Positions 48,053-57,742 of a stretch of DNA of 64,000 nucleotides are shown one piece after another. Numbering within the stretch: position 1 is the stretch's first letter; each line of letters opens with the position of its first letter. Source of the DNA: Alphaproteobacteria bacterium (GTDB taxonomy: Bacteria; Pseudomonadota; Alphaproteobacteria; UBA2966); assembly GCA_018650465.1 (NCBI GenBank), contig JABIFY010000106.1:1-64000 (forward strand), in the 5' to 3' direction. The notes under the pieces are model-generated. The model was not told the origin of the DNA and ran no database searches. It was given only the letters and a program-made list of their open reading frames with translations. A program made the position numbers and the translations under genes.

Positions 48053-49867
48053 ATGAAAGCCAGTACCTACATTTTTGATCAATTAAGTGCGCAGGGCGTC
48101 GAAAGAGTGTTTTTTGTGCCCGGTGGCGGTGCCATGTATTTGGTAGATGCCCTTGGGCAGCACCCGGATATTGAAGCTGTCGCCATGGTGCATGAACAGG
48201 CTGCTGTGATTGCGGCGGAATATGATGCGCGTATGCGCCAAGGCTTGGGTGTTGCCCTGGTGACCTGTGGTCCTGGTGCCACAAATGCCATGACGGGCCT
48301 GGCTGGCGCGTGGATTGAATCCAGTCCGGTTCTGGTGATATCCGGGCAAGCCAAATCCACAGATATCAACAAGCCCATTAACGTTCGCCAGCAAGGCGTG
48401 CAGGGGCTGAGCATTCGCAATGTTGTCGCGCCTATCACCAAATACGCACACAGTTTTACAGATGTGAGTGAAGTTCCAGCAAGTATCGAAAGTGCCATTC
48501 AATCCGCGCTGTCAGGCAGGAAGGGACCGGTCTGGCTGGATGTTCCACTGGATATTCAATCTGCTGAACTCACCGATGTCCGACCTGTATCTGTTGCATC
48601 TGAACGTCAGCAAGACGATATGCCTGAGCTCAAAGATGCGCTTGACCTGATCCGCAAGGCTGAACGGCCCATGTTTGTAATCGGACATGGCGTCCGCATT
48701 GCCGGGGCAGCAGAAGATTTTCGTCAACTTAGTGATGAATTACAAATTCCGGCCTGTTTTACATGGAATGCCATGGACCTGCTGCCAGCCGATGACGTTG
48801 CCAATATTGGCCGCCCGGGCACAGTGGGGCTGAGGGCCGCCAACATCGCCCTGCAAAATTGTGATCTGATGATCTCTGTTGGCTGTCGGCTCGACAATAT
48901 CGTGACGTCCTACAACAAACAAACCTTTGCCCGGTCTGCCAAAAAACTGGTTGTCGATGTGGATAATGAAGAATTGAAGGGTCATGGCGATTACGCCGAC
49001 CTGGCCATTTGCCAGGATGCCAAGATTTTTTTGCGTGCCCTGAACGATCAATTGAGTGCTGGTGACCTCGCCATGACGGACGAATGGACAGCTTACACGA
49101 CAAGTCTGAAAAACCGATTTTCGTCTGCATATGAAAACAGAATTTTGCCGCCGTCCGATGAAATCGGGCACTACGAACTGGCAGACCTGTTTTCTGAAAT
49201 GCTGCCGCCAGCCCAGGACATCGTGATTGGCAGTTCCGGCATGGCCATTGAAATTATTTTTTCCAGACTGGCAAACAAGGCTGGCCAGCGCCTGATGTTG
49301 ACGTCAGGTTTGGGGGCTATGGGATATGGTATTCCGGCGGCAATCGGCACCAGCTTCAATAGTGCTGCGAAAGGCCGTCAAACCATTCTGATCGAAAGTG
49401 ATGGCAGCTTCTGGTTTAATTGTCAGGAACTGAATGTCATCAAGACGCGACAAAGTCCGATCAAGATGTTCATCCTTAACAATGATGGCTATGCCTCGAT
49501 CCGGGCCAGTGGCAAGGTGCATTTTGAAGGACGGAATTTTGGCGGTGAAGCTGAAACAGGCCTGCAGCTTGGTGATATTTGCGCGATGGCCGAGAGTGTT
49601 GGAATTCCAGCGCGCCGCGTAAGTGCCCGGGATGAACTTGAAGCGGCCATTAAGGAAACGTTGGCTATCGAAGGCCCTGCCTTGTGCGAAATCATGTTGA
49701 ACAAGGATGAAGGCCTGTTTCCAAAAGTCGGAACTGTGCTGGACCCACAAGGCAAGCTTGTTTCATTGCCCATGGAGGACATGTTGCCGCTGCTTGATCT
49801 TGAAGATTTACAGTCGGTTATGCTGGTACCCCTGGCTGAAGCCAGTTTACAGTCTCGCAAGGCTTGA
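48053..49867 (+). CDS. Thiamine diphosphate-dependent acetolactate synthase-like enzyme
   Basis: GVERVFFVPGGGAMYLVDALGQHPDIEAVAMVHEQAAVIAAEYDARM, TCGPGATNAMTGLAGAWIESSPVLVISGQ, ESDGSFWFNCQELNVI...ILNNDGYASI. Confidence 0.9.
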   Translation: MKASTYIFDQLSAQGVERVFFVPGGGAMYLVDALGQHPDIEAVAMVHEQAAVIAAEYDARMRQGLGVALVTCGPGATNAMTGLAGAWIESSPVLVISGQAKSTDINKPINVRQQGVQGLSIRNVVAPITKYAHSFTDVSEVPASIESAIQSALSGRKGPVWLDVPLDIQSAELTDVRPVSVASERQQDDMPELKDALDLIRKAERPMFVIGHGVRIAGAAEDFRQLSDELQIPACFTWNAMDLLPADDVANIGRPGTVGLRAANIALQNCDLMISVGCRLDNIVTSYNKQTFARSAKKLVVDVDNEELKGHGDYADLAICQDAKIFLRALNDQLSAGDLAMTDEWTAYTTSLKNRFSSAYENRILPPSDEIGHYELADLFSEMLPPAQDIVIGSSGMAIEIIFSRLANKAGQRLMLTSGLGAMGYGIPAAIGTSFNSAAKGRQTILIESDGSFWFNCQELNVIKTRQSPIKMFILNNDGYASIRASGKVHFEGRNFGGEAETGLQLGDICAMAESVGIPARRVSARDELEAAIKETLAIEGPALCEIMLNKDEGLFPKVGTVLDPQGKLVSLPMEDMLPLLDLEDLQSVMLVPLAEASLQSRKA

Positions 49868-49893
49868 TGCGGTCAAGATAAGGACCACCTGAC

Positions 49894-52122
49894 GTGTATT
49901 TCAATATTTCAGAGTCTGATCTGGACGAAATCCTGCAACATACGCCGGATGTCTGGGCGGCCCTGAAAAATCAACGTTTGTTTATCACTGGTGGCACCGG
50001 GTTCTTTGGTCGCTGGATGTTAGCCAGTATCTTACACGCCAATAAACGGCTTGAGGCAGGTATTCAGGTTGTTGTCATGAGCCGGAACCCCGCAGGGTTT
50101 CTGTCGTGTTTTCCAGAAGCCGACGATCCGATGATCACTTTTCACAAAGGTGACTTGCGGTATTCAGAATTTCCGCCGGGACCATTTTCACGCATCATTC
50201 ACCTGGCGACGGATTCAAAATTTTCGGATGAAGATGAACATTTGCAAATTATGGATGGCATCATTTCAGGGACGCGTCGCTTGCTTGATTTCAGTGTTGG
50301 TCCAGCCCAGGCCAAAGATTTCCTCTATGCCAGTTCCGGGGCACTCTATGGTGCGTTAAGGACGGGGCAGACGCGGTATACAGAAGACTGTGATGCAGCC
50401 CCTTTGCCTGACAACCCACGCTCCCTGATCGGAAATGCGAAACGCATGGCGGAACAAATGTGCACCCTGTATTACGCACGATCCGGCTTGCAAACAAAGG
50501 TGGCCAGGTGCTTTGCTTTTGTCGGGCCGCATTTGCCTATGAATTCCTATTTTGCCATGGGGAACTTTATTCGGGACGCGGTTGAGAAAGACAAAATCAC
50601 GATTGCCGGTGATGGATCGCCGGTTCGTTCATATTTGTATGCGGCTGATTTGACAGCGTGGCTGTGGCAAATTCTGGTGCAGGGCCAGCCTAACAGGGCT
50701 TACAACGTGGGGTCAGACCAGTCGCTCGACATGAAAAGTTTGGGCCACCTGGTAAAAGATGCTGTGGCGCCAGAAAAATCTGTAGATATCATCGGAGATG
50801 TTGGCAAAAAGCCGGACCTGTCGATTTACGTGCCGTCCATAGACCGGGCAAAGAACGAACTGGGCTTGGAAGTCTGGACATCTTTAGACGAAGCCGTGCG
50901 CAGGACCGCCCAATGGTACGCCGAATTTGGTGACGCGGATGTCAGCACATCAGACAAATTCACTGGGAAAGTACTGACAGACTGCCGCGTCTGCGGTGGC
51001 AATCTGTTGGCAAATCCTCTGTTGCAGTTTGAGAATATGCCAGGTGCCGCGCAATATATGCCGGACGAAGACACGCTTGCGACAGACAAGGGTGAAAACC
51101 TGAATGTTTGCCAGTGCCCGGATTGTGGCCTGGTTCAGCTCAATGGTGCGCCTGTTTCCTACTACCGTGAAGTCGTGCGGGCGGCTGGCTTCTCTGATGA
51201 GATGAAGGCATTCCGTAAGAAACAATTTCAGGAATTCTCGTCAAAATACGAACTTGCAGGACGAAAGGTTTTGGAAATCGGTTGCGGCAAAGGGGAATAT
51301 CTCCGGCTCCTGAACGATCAGGGGATGGCGGCCGAGGGTCTGGAATATGCTCAGGCTTCGGTTGATGCATGCGTTGCATCAGGTTTGGTGGCACATCAAG
51401 GATATCTGGATGATGACATGCCGGGATTGTCGGGATTACCAGGATTGCCAGGGGGACCTTATGATGCCTTTGTGATGTTGAACTTCCTGGAACACATGCC
51501 TGATCCCCGGAAGGCGTTGAAAAATTTGCGTGCAAATTTGGCTGATGGCGGCATCGGTCTGATCGAAGTTCCGAACTTCGATATGATCGTTAAGGAAGGC
51601 CTGTTCTCCGAATTTATCAGCGATCATCTATTCTATTTTACGCGAGATACACTGTTGAATTTGTTGAATATTTCAGGATTTGAGGTGCTCGACTGTCAAG
51701 CTGTCTGGCATGACTATTCCCTGTCGGCAACGGTGCGAATCCGACCGCAGACTGACCTGTCCGATTTTTCGGTGGAACAGAATAAAATAAGCGCTGAAAT
51801 TAACAGCTTCATCGACAAACATGCGCCAGGACAAGTGGCCATATGGGGAGCAGGCCACCAGGCGTTGGCTGTCATCAGTCTGGCGAAACTGGCCGGGCGC
51901 GTGAAATATGTCGTCGATTCAGCCGATTTCAAACAAGGTAAATTCACCCCTGCAACACACCTGCCAATTGTCAGTCCAGCGACGCTGATTAGCGATCCGG
52001 TTGATGCTGTGATTGTGATGGCAGCCAGCTATTCCGATGAAGTCGCCAGGGTCATACGGCGGGACTATGATGCGTTAATTGACGTCGCAGTATTGCGCTC
52101 CTTCGGCCTTGAGAAAGTCTGA
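49894..52122 (+). CDS. Fusion: NAD-dependent epimerase/dehydratase + SAM C-methyltransferase with Zn-binding and C-terminal Rossmann-like domains
   Basis: FITGGTGFFGRWMLASI; CRVCGG...CQCPDCGLVQL; VLEIGCGKGEYLRLL; QVAIWGAGHQALAVISLAKLAGRVKYVVDSADFKQGKFTPATHLPIVSP. Confidence 0.88.
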   Translation: MYFNISESDLDEILQHTPDVWAALKNQRLFITGGTGFFGRWMLASILHANKRLEAGIQVVVMSRNPAGFLSCFPEADDPMITFHKGDLRYSEFPPGPFSRIIHLATDSKFSDEDEHLQIMDGIISGTRRLLDFSVGPAQAKDFLYASSGALYGALRTGQTRYTEDCDAAPLPDNPRSLIGNAKRMAEQMCTLYYARSGLQTKVARCFAFVGPHLPMNSYFAMGNFIRDAVEKDKITIAGDGSPVRSYLYAADLTAWLWQILVQGQPNRAYNVGSDQSLDMKSLGHLVKDAVAPEKSVDIIGDVGKKPDLSIYVPSIDRAKNELGLEVWTSLDEAVRRTAQWYAEFGDADVSTSDKFTGKVLTDCRVCGGNLLANPLLQFENMPGAAQYMPDEDTLATDKGENLNVCQCPDCGLVQLNGAPVSYYREVVRAAGFSDEMKAFRKKQFQEFSSKYELAGRKVLEIGCGKGEYLRLLNDQGMAAEGLEYAQASVDACVASGLVAHQGYLDDDMPGLSGLPGLPGGPYDAFVMLNFLEHMPDPRKALKNLRANLADGGIGLIEVPNFDMIVKEGLFSEFISDHLFYFTRDTLLNLLNISGFEVLDCQAVWHDYSLSATVRIRPQTDLSDFSVEQNKISAEINSFIDKHAPGQVAIWGAGHQALAVISLAKLAGRVKYVVDSADFKQGKFTPATHLPIVSPATLISDPVDAVIVMAASYSDEVARVIRRDYDALIDVAVLRSFGLEKV

Positions 52123-52126
52123 CAGT

Positions 52127-52636
52127 ATGAGTGATATCAGCAAGGTTATCGAGCTTCTGGAAGAAACCGTCTCTGATGCAAGTCAGGGATTGGGAGAAGA
52201 ACTTTTTCATGCTGTCAGCAAACTGACGCCGATGGTTAATGTCGAATTGCTGATCCGCGACGAAGAAGGCAGAACACTGTTGACCTGGCGGGATGATGAG
52301 CTCTATGGGCCTGGGTGGCATTTTCCGGGCGGTGTACTCCGATTCAAAGAAACTTTTGCGCAACGCATCGAAACCGTTGCCAGGCTGGAATTGGGATCGA
52401 CGGTAAGCCATGCGGAACATCCGGACCAGGTACGTGCGTCCATGAACGAAACAAGGGATATTCGTGGCCACTTCGTTTCATTGCTTTTCTACTGCCAATT
52501 GACGTCGCCGTTGGATGATAATCGCAAAGCGACAAACGCCGAGCCGCAAAAAGGGCAATGGGCCTGGCACACACAAAAACCCGACAACCTGCTGCCTGTT
52601 CAAGATCGTCAGTTTGGCTATATATTTGAAGACTAG
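52127..52636 (+). CDS. NUDIX hydrolase (GDP-mannose hydrolase-like)
   Basis: PMVNVELLIRDEEGRTLLTWRDDELYGPGWHFPGGVLRFKETFAQRIETVARLELG. Confidence 0.8.
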   Translation: MSDISKVIELLEETVSDASQGLGEELFHAVSKLTPMVNVELLIRDEEGRTLLTWRDDELYGPGWHFPGGVLRFKETFAQRIETVARLELGSTVSHAEHPDQVRASMNETRDIRGHFVSLLFYCQLTSPLDDNRKATNAEPQKGQWAWHTQKPDNLLPVQDRQFGYIFED

Positions 52637-52762
52637 CTTTCTGAATATATATCTTTGGTAAGGCAAATTTAACGCAAATGACGCATCCTGGTTTGATGTC
52701 TTCGGTCGCCTGAATTTATTCCGCTGGCCGCATTGCGAGTACCATCCTTTCGGGAGAACTGA

Positions 52763-53875
52763 ATGTCTTCGTCCGCGCTGTTAAATGAAGCAAGTTTGAC
52801 GCCAGCCGAACAGGCCAAGCGTAACGACCTGGCTTCGCGCAAACCTTATGTTGCAAGCAAACTTGCCAACATCAGCCGCATGGAACAGCGTGGTGAAATC
52901 AGCCCGATCATCCGCGTGGAAAAAAGTTATCTCTGCAATTTTCAGTGCACACATTGCTCTGCCGAATATTATATGGACCGGCATTTTGAAAAGGTGCACA
53001 AGACGTCGGATGATCGCTCCCGGATCGATCTGGATTTTGTCCGCAAACTTTCCAAAGAAGCCGATGAACTGGGACTGGCGCGCTTTGTGATTACGGGGGG
53101 CGAGCCTCTGGTGATGCGTGACTTTGACGCGGTCGTTGAAGCTATTGATCCTGACAAGCACTACATCATTACCGATACCAACGGCTGGTTTCTGGATGAT
53201 GAGCGTGCCCGCCACATTAAGAGTATCGGCGTTGAAAAAGTACAGCTATCCCTCGATAGCATGATCGAAAAAGATCACGACAGTTTCCGCAATAAACCAG
53301 GCTCATGGAAAAAAGCCATGCGGGCAATTGAAGCCACACTGGATGCCGATCTGAACTTGCTGTTGTCAACTGTCCTGGTCAAGGGACGGGTCCAGACCGA
53401 TGAATTCCGCCAGATGTGCGAATTTGCCACGGAGCGCGGTGTCGGCCTTTATGTGTCCTATGCCAAGCCCACTGGCTCCTGCACGGATCATCCGGAATTT
53501 GTTATCGACAAAAAAGATGCCGATATCCTGCGCGAGATGGAAAAACAGTACAGTGTCTTTACTCACATGACGCCGTCATATGGTTCGCACAAGGGCTGCA
53601 TTACGGTGAAAGGTATTATTACGGTGACATCAACCGGCGAGGTCACGCCGTGCCCCTATATTGATTTTTCCCTTGGCAACCTTCAACAGACATCGCTGAA
53701 AGAAGTTCTGGATCGTGGCATGGCCAATCCCTGGCTCGGCCCCCATCGTCCCGATTGTCTGATCGGTGAAGACCCGAAGTTTATTGATCTACACACAGAG
53801 GTGACCTCCCGCTATCTGGAACTGCCGGTTCCCTGGGGTGAAGGTTTTACCGCTGATGACAAGCTGACGGATTAA
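52763..53875 (+). CDS. Radical SAM protein (SPASM-like)
   Basis: YLCNFQCTHCSAEYY (CxxxCxxC), FVITGGEPLVMRDFD, C-terminal GEVTPCPYIDFSLGNLQQTSLKEVL. Confidence 0.92.
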   Translation: MSSSALLNEASLTPAEQAKRNDLASRKPYVASKLANISRMEQRGEISPIIRVEKSYLCNFQCTHCSAEYYMDRHFEKVHKTSDDRSRIDLDFVRKLSKEADELGLARFVITGGEPLVMRDFDAVVEAIDPDKHYIITDTNGWFLDDERARHIKSIGVEKVQLSLDSMIEKDHDSFRNKPGSWKKAMRAIEATLDADLNLLLSTVLVKGRVQTDEFRQMCEFATERGVGLYVSYAKPTGSCTDHPEFVIDKKDADILREMEKQYSVFTHMTPSYGSHKGCITVKGIITVTSTGEVTPCPYIDFSLGNLQQTSLKEVLDRGMANPWLGPHRPDCLIGEDPKFIDLHTEVTSRYLELPVPWGEGFTADDKLTD

Positions 53876-53886
53876 GGCGAAGAATT

Positions 53887-54684
53887 ATGCAGCAAACAAA
53901 GGCAGACGAGACAGTGGTAGATGTGTTTGATGGGTTTGGCCGATGTATTCCGCAAAACCTTGTCGCCTCCGCTCATGTGGAAACACGCCGCTATTTCCAC
54001 TGTAATCAGCCAGCAATAGATTATGACGCCATCTATGTCCGCATTGCCAAAAACCTGGGTGGCAGTGACCAACTGGGTCCCGAGGACTTCAGTCAACGTT
54101 GCCTCGGCATTCTGGAAAGAATTCGTTCAACCCCTGAGCATGCCAATCTGCTCAACGCCGTACATATGCCCTTTTTTCTGCCGTCTGCCGAGTCGGGCGA
54201 CATCGGTACGGATCTCGAAAACAAATATTTGCCTGGCCTTGAAAAATCGTTCAAGGAAATGTTCCCGGAAAATGATTTCACAAATCACACCAGTGCATCG
54301 ATCACCGGAAATTTGTCGGTGGCACCGAAGGGACGACATGGCAACGTGCTGGAAAAATTATCCGGTGAAGTTGTCGTCGGTATCTATTTTCTCTCCTTAG
54401 CCGAATACTCTGTTCCCGCCGCCAGAGAGCAAGTCGAGAAACTTGACCCTGATTTCAGTCTGGCTGGTGGCTTTGATACCTGTGCTGCCATGATCGGCTC
54501 GCCCGACTTGTTATTACGCAAGGATGGCTATCCACCCCTATTGTGGTTTGCAGGCCTTGAAGGGGAAGAGCCGGACGTGAACTATCACATCGAAGCCTAT
54601 GGCCATGACCTGACATTCAACAGGCGGTTCCACCTGGGAAATGCGGCTGAATATTGGGCCAATGGATTGGTTATAACGGGGTAA
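53887..54684 (+). CDS. Protein of unknown function between two radical SAM genes
   Basis: 265 aa ORF starting 11 bp after previous stop; no family recognised. Confidence 0.8.
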   Translation: MQQTKADETVVDVFDGFGRCIPQNLVASAHVETRRYFHCNQPAIDYDAIYVRIAKNLGGSDQLGPEDFSQRCLGILERIRSTPEHANLLNAVHMPFFLPSAESGDIGTDLENKYLPGLEKSFKEMFPENDFTNHTSASITGNLSVAPKGRHGNVLEKLSGEVVVGIYFLSLAEYSVPAAREQVEKLDPDFSLAGGFDTCAAMIGSPDLLLRKDGYPPLLWFAGLEGEEPDVNYHIEAYGHDLTFNRRFHLGNAAEYWANGLVITG

Positions 54685-54744
54685 GGTTTGATTTATCCAT
54701 GATTGCTGATTGCAAGGAATTATTACCAATGGGGAATTGTTTTT

Positions 54745-56466
54745 ATGAATAATCAGGTTCAGCAAAAACCGGTTCTTCTATTTTTGATTCCCATGTATGT
54801 GAGTTATTCATCATTTATAGAACCATTTGATAACGGTAGAAGTTATCAAAAGAAGGATGGAAAATTCTATAACAGTCTTTCAACGGACATCCCCTTGGGG
54901 CCGATTTCCATCAGTGCCTATGTGAAACAGTTTGTTGATATCGACGTTCGGCAAATTGATTTTAATGTCGAGCTCAACCACGTTGATGCATTTCCCTATG
55001 ACAACTTTCGGGACTATTGCCTTGAGCATCTAAACGGCATTGATTTCAAGCCCGATATTGTTGGCGTCTCCTCGCTGTTTTCACCCTCCATGTTCAATTT
55101 CCTCGACTGTGGAAGCGTGGCGAAAGAACTATGGCCCGAGGCGCTGGTTCTTGGTGGTGGCAACATTCCAACCAACAGTTATGAATACATGTACAGCAAT
55201 CTGGAATGTGACTATTTCGATGCACTTTGCTTCGGCGAAGGCGAAAAGCCGCTTAAAGATCTTCTGCTGGCTGAAGACAGGTCCAGCTATCTGGAAACTT
55301 CGGATTCATGGATTACCAAATCAAAATCAAAGCCTGAAAACCTGTTTATTCCAAAGCATGATTTTATCGAAGATCTGGATGAAATTCCCTTCTTTGACTA
55401 CGACCTGATCGATATTTCCAGAAATAGTGCCAATCCCGTTACAACCAGCTTCCACAGCATTGATAACAAAATCGGCTTTCACATCATGACATCGAGAGGC
55501 TGTCCGTATCTCTGTACATTTTGTGCCTCTCACAGAACTCATGGCCGAAAGATGCGCTACCACAGTGTTGAGCGGGTAAGGCAAGACCTGACACGTCTGT
55601 GCCAGCAATATGACGCGACTCAGGTCATTTTTCAGGATGACCACCTGATGAGTGACAAGGCCAGGGTTTGCGAATTGCTGGATATTGTCAAAGAATTGAA
55701 GCTGGATTCCCTGTACCAGAATGGCTTGACACTTTACGCCCTGGACCGGCCCATGCTCGAGGCATTTTTTAATGCAGGCGTGCGGCACCTGGTTTTGCCG
55801 GTTGAATCGGGCAGCGAAAAAGTTCTCAAGGAACAGATGAGAAAGCCGCTAAAATTTGGCATCTCCGAAAGGGTTGCTGAGGATTGTCGGGACTTGGGGA
55901 TTTACACCAATACAAATATTCTGATCGGCATGCCGGGTGAAACAAAGGCTGATATCGAGGAAGCCAGGCTTAACCTGAGAAGAATTAAAACCAACTGGTT
56001 CAATGTGGCCTGCGCAAGCCCGCTTGTTGGCAGCGAGATGTATGAGACCGCGTCTAGGAAAGGCTTTATTAGCGGTGACGTTATGGGGGCAGACTATCAT
56101 CACGCTGTGATAAACACGGATGAGTTCTCTGCAGCCTATATCCAGAGAATGCAGTATATTTTCAATCTTGAGCTCAACTTTATTTACAATCAAGACGTTC
56201 TTTGCGGTGATTTTGAGATGGCCCTGAAGGGTTTTGAGAATGTTATTAAAGTGAGACCAGATCACGCGTTTGCACATTACTTTGCGGCCAAGGCCTATTT
56301 TCAATTGGGAAACATTGAGCGATACAACGCCTGCCGGAACAAGAGCGAACACTTTGCGCAGCTACCATTCTGGAAGGATTGGATCGAGTATTTTCAGTTG
56401 CCGAATTTGGGGGAAGAAGTTTTTTCGACAGATAAAGCGTCGGCAGCCAGTGCAGCGCCGGTTTAA
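54745..56466 (+). CDS. B12-binding-type radical SAM protein with TPR-like C-terminus
   Basis: PDIVGVSSLFSPSMFNFLD...LVLGGGNIPTN...ALCFGEGEKPLKDLL, GCPYLCTFCASHR; end MALKGFENVIKVRPDHAFAHYFAAKAYFQLGN. Confidence 0.9.
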   Translation: MNNQVQQKPVLLFLIPMYVSYSSFIEPFDNGRSYQKKDGKFYNSLSTDIPLGPISISAYVKQFVDIDVRQIDFNVELNHVDAFPYDNFRDYCLEHLNGIDFKPDIVGVSSLFSPSMFNFLDCGSVAKELWPEALVLGGGNIPTNSYEYMYSNLECDYFDALCFGEGEKPLKDLLLAEDRSSYLETSDSWITKSKSKPENLFIPKHDFIEDLDEIPFFDYDLIDISRNSANPVTTSFHSIDNKIGFHIMTSRGCPYLCTFCASHRTHGRKMRYHSVERVRQDLTRLCQQYDATQVIFQDDHLMSDKARVCELLDIVKELKLDSLYQNGLTLYALDRPMLEAFFNAGVRHLVLPVESGSEKVLKEQMRKPLKFGISERVAEDCRDLGIYTNTNILIGMPGETKADIEEARLNLRRIKTNWFNVACASPLVGSEMYETASRKGFISGDVMGADYHHAVINTDEFSAAYIQRMQYIFNLELNFIYNQDVLCGDFEMALKGFENVIKVRPDHAFAHYFAAKAYFQLGNIERYNACRNKSEHFAQLPFWKDWIEYFQLPNLGEEVFSTDKASAASAAPV

Positions 56467-56485
56467 GGTGATGACACAGAAATAA

Positions 56486-57742
56486 TCAACGTCGACGTTG
56501 GTAGGACAATGGAGCGGAGGTCTGGATGCCGGGTGTTATCTTTGGGTCTTCCAGAAACCGGCCCACGCAATAGTCACAGGCGCCCAACTGATCTTTGTCA
56601 AAAACAAAATCCCGAATAATTGACTTAAGCGTTTTTGCATTTTCCTGATTGCTGGCAAACCCCGCAATGTCGACATAGTCGCTTTCATCTTTTGGAACGG
56701 CTTTTAGACGATCAACATGTGCCGAAAATGGACAGCGATAAAATTTACCATCCAGTATCGTAAACAAGTTTTTCGCGCAGCAACGCTTATACACATCTTT
56801 CTGCTCGTCCACGCTTCTGTGTTGCGGGCCGATGGCGGCACAATCGGTCCAATTCTGCGCTTTGGCTGCATAATAGGTAATTTTGTTCTCGTCCAGGATC
56901 TGTTTTAGCTGGTCGATGTTTCGAGACAATGCCTCATAGTCGGTCACAATCAGCACGATCTTTGCGTTCATAAGTGCTTTGAGGACATCTCCCTTGGGAA
57001 CGATTGTGCCATTGGTGTAGATGACAACCTTTTTGATTTTTTCGTGGGCAGACAAGTGGGTCAGGACAAGATCAATTCGCTTGTTCATGAATGGCTCTCC
57101 ACCGATTACACGAAATTCATTGACCTCGTCGACTTCATTCAAAAATGAATCAACTGTCATGATCAAGCTGGCGGAATCGTAATTTATTGGCGTCTCATAA
57201 TATTGCATCAAGTTTGAGCAATCCTGGCATTTAAGAGAGCAGCGCTCGGTAATGACAAGGTCGACACTGCGCAAGAATATTTTGTCAGGCGTCAGATAGC
57301 TCTCATGACAAAGAATGCAAGTCGACACAGAATATTCGAGAAATTCCAATGGTCCCTTACAGGCATGTTCGCTGATATCGATCCCCTTCAGTAACAAGCC
57401 TCCAGCGATCCAGTTTTCATAACCCAGTTCAGACAACTGAAGGACGACGTCGCCAATATCAGCCGCTGCGATGATAAAACAAGCGTCGGAATAACGGTTG
57501 ACTAGTTCGCTGGCAGGAATGACTTCGCATCCCGGCAGGTCAAGTTTTGATTTGTCTCCGTTGTTGTCACAGATGCAGGCAATACTAATGCCGACACTTG
57601 TGCAAAAGTTGAGCAAAACCTGGCCTGCGAAGCCGGCACCAAAAATCACAACCGGCGACTCCTGTTCTCGCAGGTCATCCAGAGACTGAACGGGTGGCGT
57701 GTTGACGGGATATTTATCCATAACGTTTTCGGGCCTTGTCAT
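56486..57742 (-). CDS. Radical SAM protein with N-terminal Rossmann-like domain
   Basis: VVIFGAGFAGQVLLNFCTSVGISIACICDNN; VITERCSLKCQDCSNLMQYY (CxxxCxxC); FRVIGGEPFMNK. Confidence 0.88.
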   Translation of the reverse strand: MTRPENVMDKYPVNTPPVQSLDDLREQESPVVIFGAGFAGQVLLNFCTSVGISIACICDNNGDKSKLDLPGCEVIPASELVNRYSDACFIIAAADIGDVVLQLSELGYENWIAGGLLLKGIDISEHACKGPLEFLEYSVSTCILCHESYLTPDKIFLRSVDLVITERCSLKCQDCSNLMQYYETPINYDSASLIMTVDSFLNEVDEVNEFRVIGGEPFMNKRIDLVLTHLSAHEKIKKVVIYTNGTIVPKGDVLKALMNAKIVLIVTDYEALSRNIDQLKQILDENKITYYAAKAQNWTDCAAIGPQHRSVDEQKDVYKRCCAKNLFTILDGKFYRCPFSAHVDRLKAVPKDESDYVDIAGFASNQENAKTLKSIIRDFVFDKDQLGACDYCVGRFLEDPKITPGIQTSAPLSYQRRR

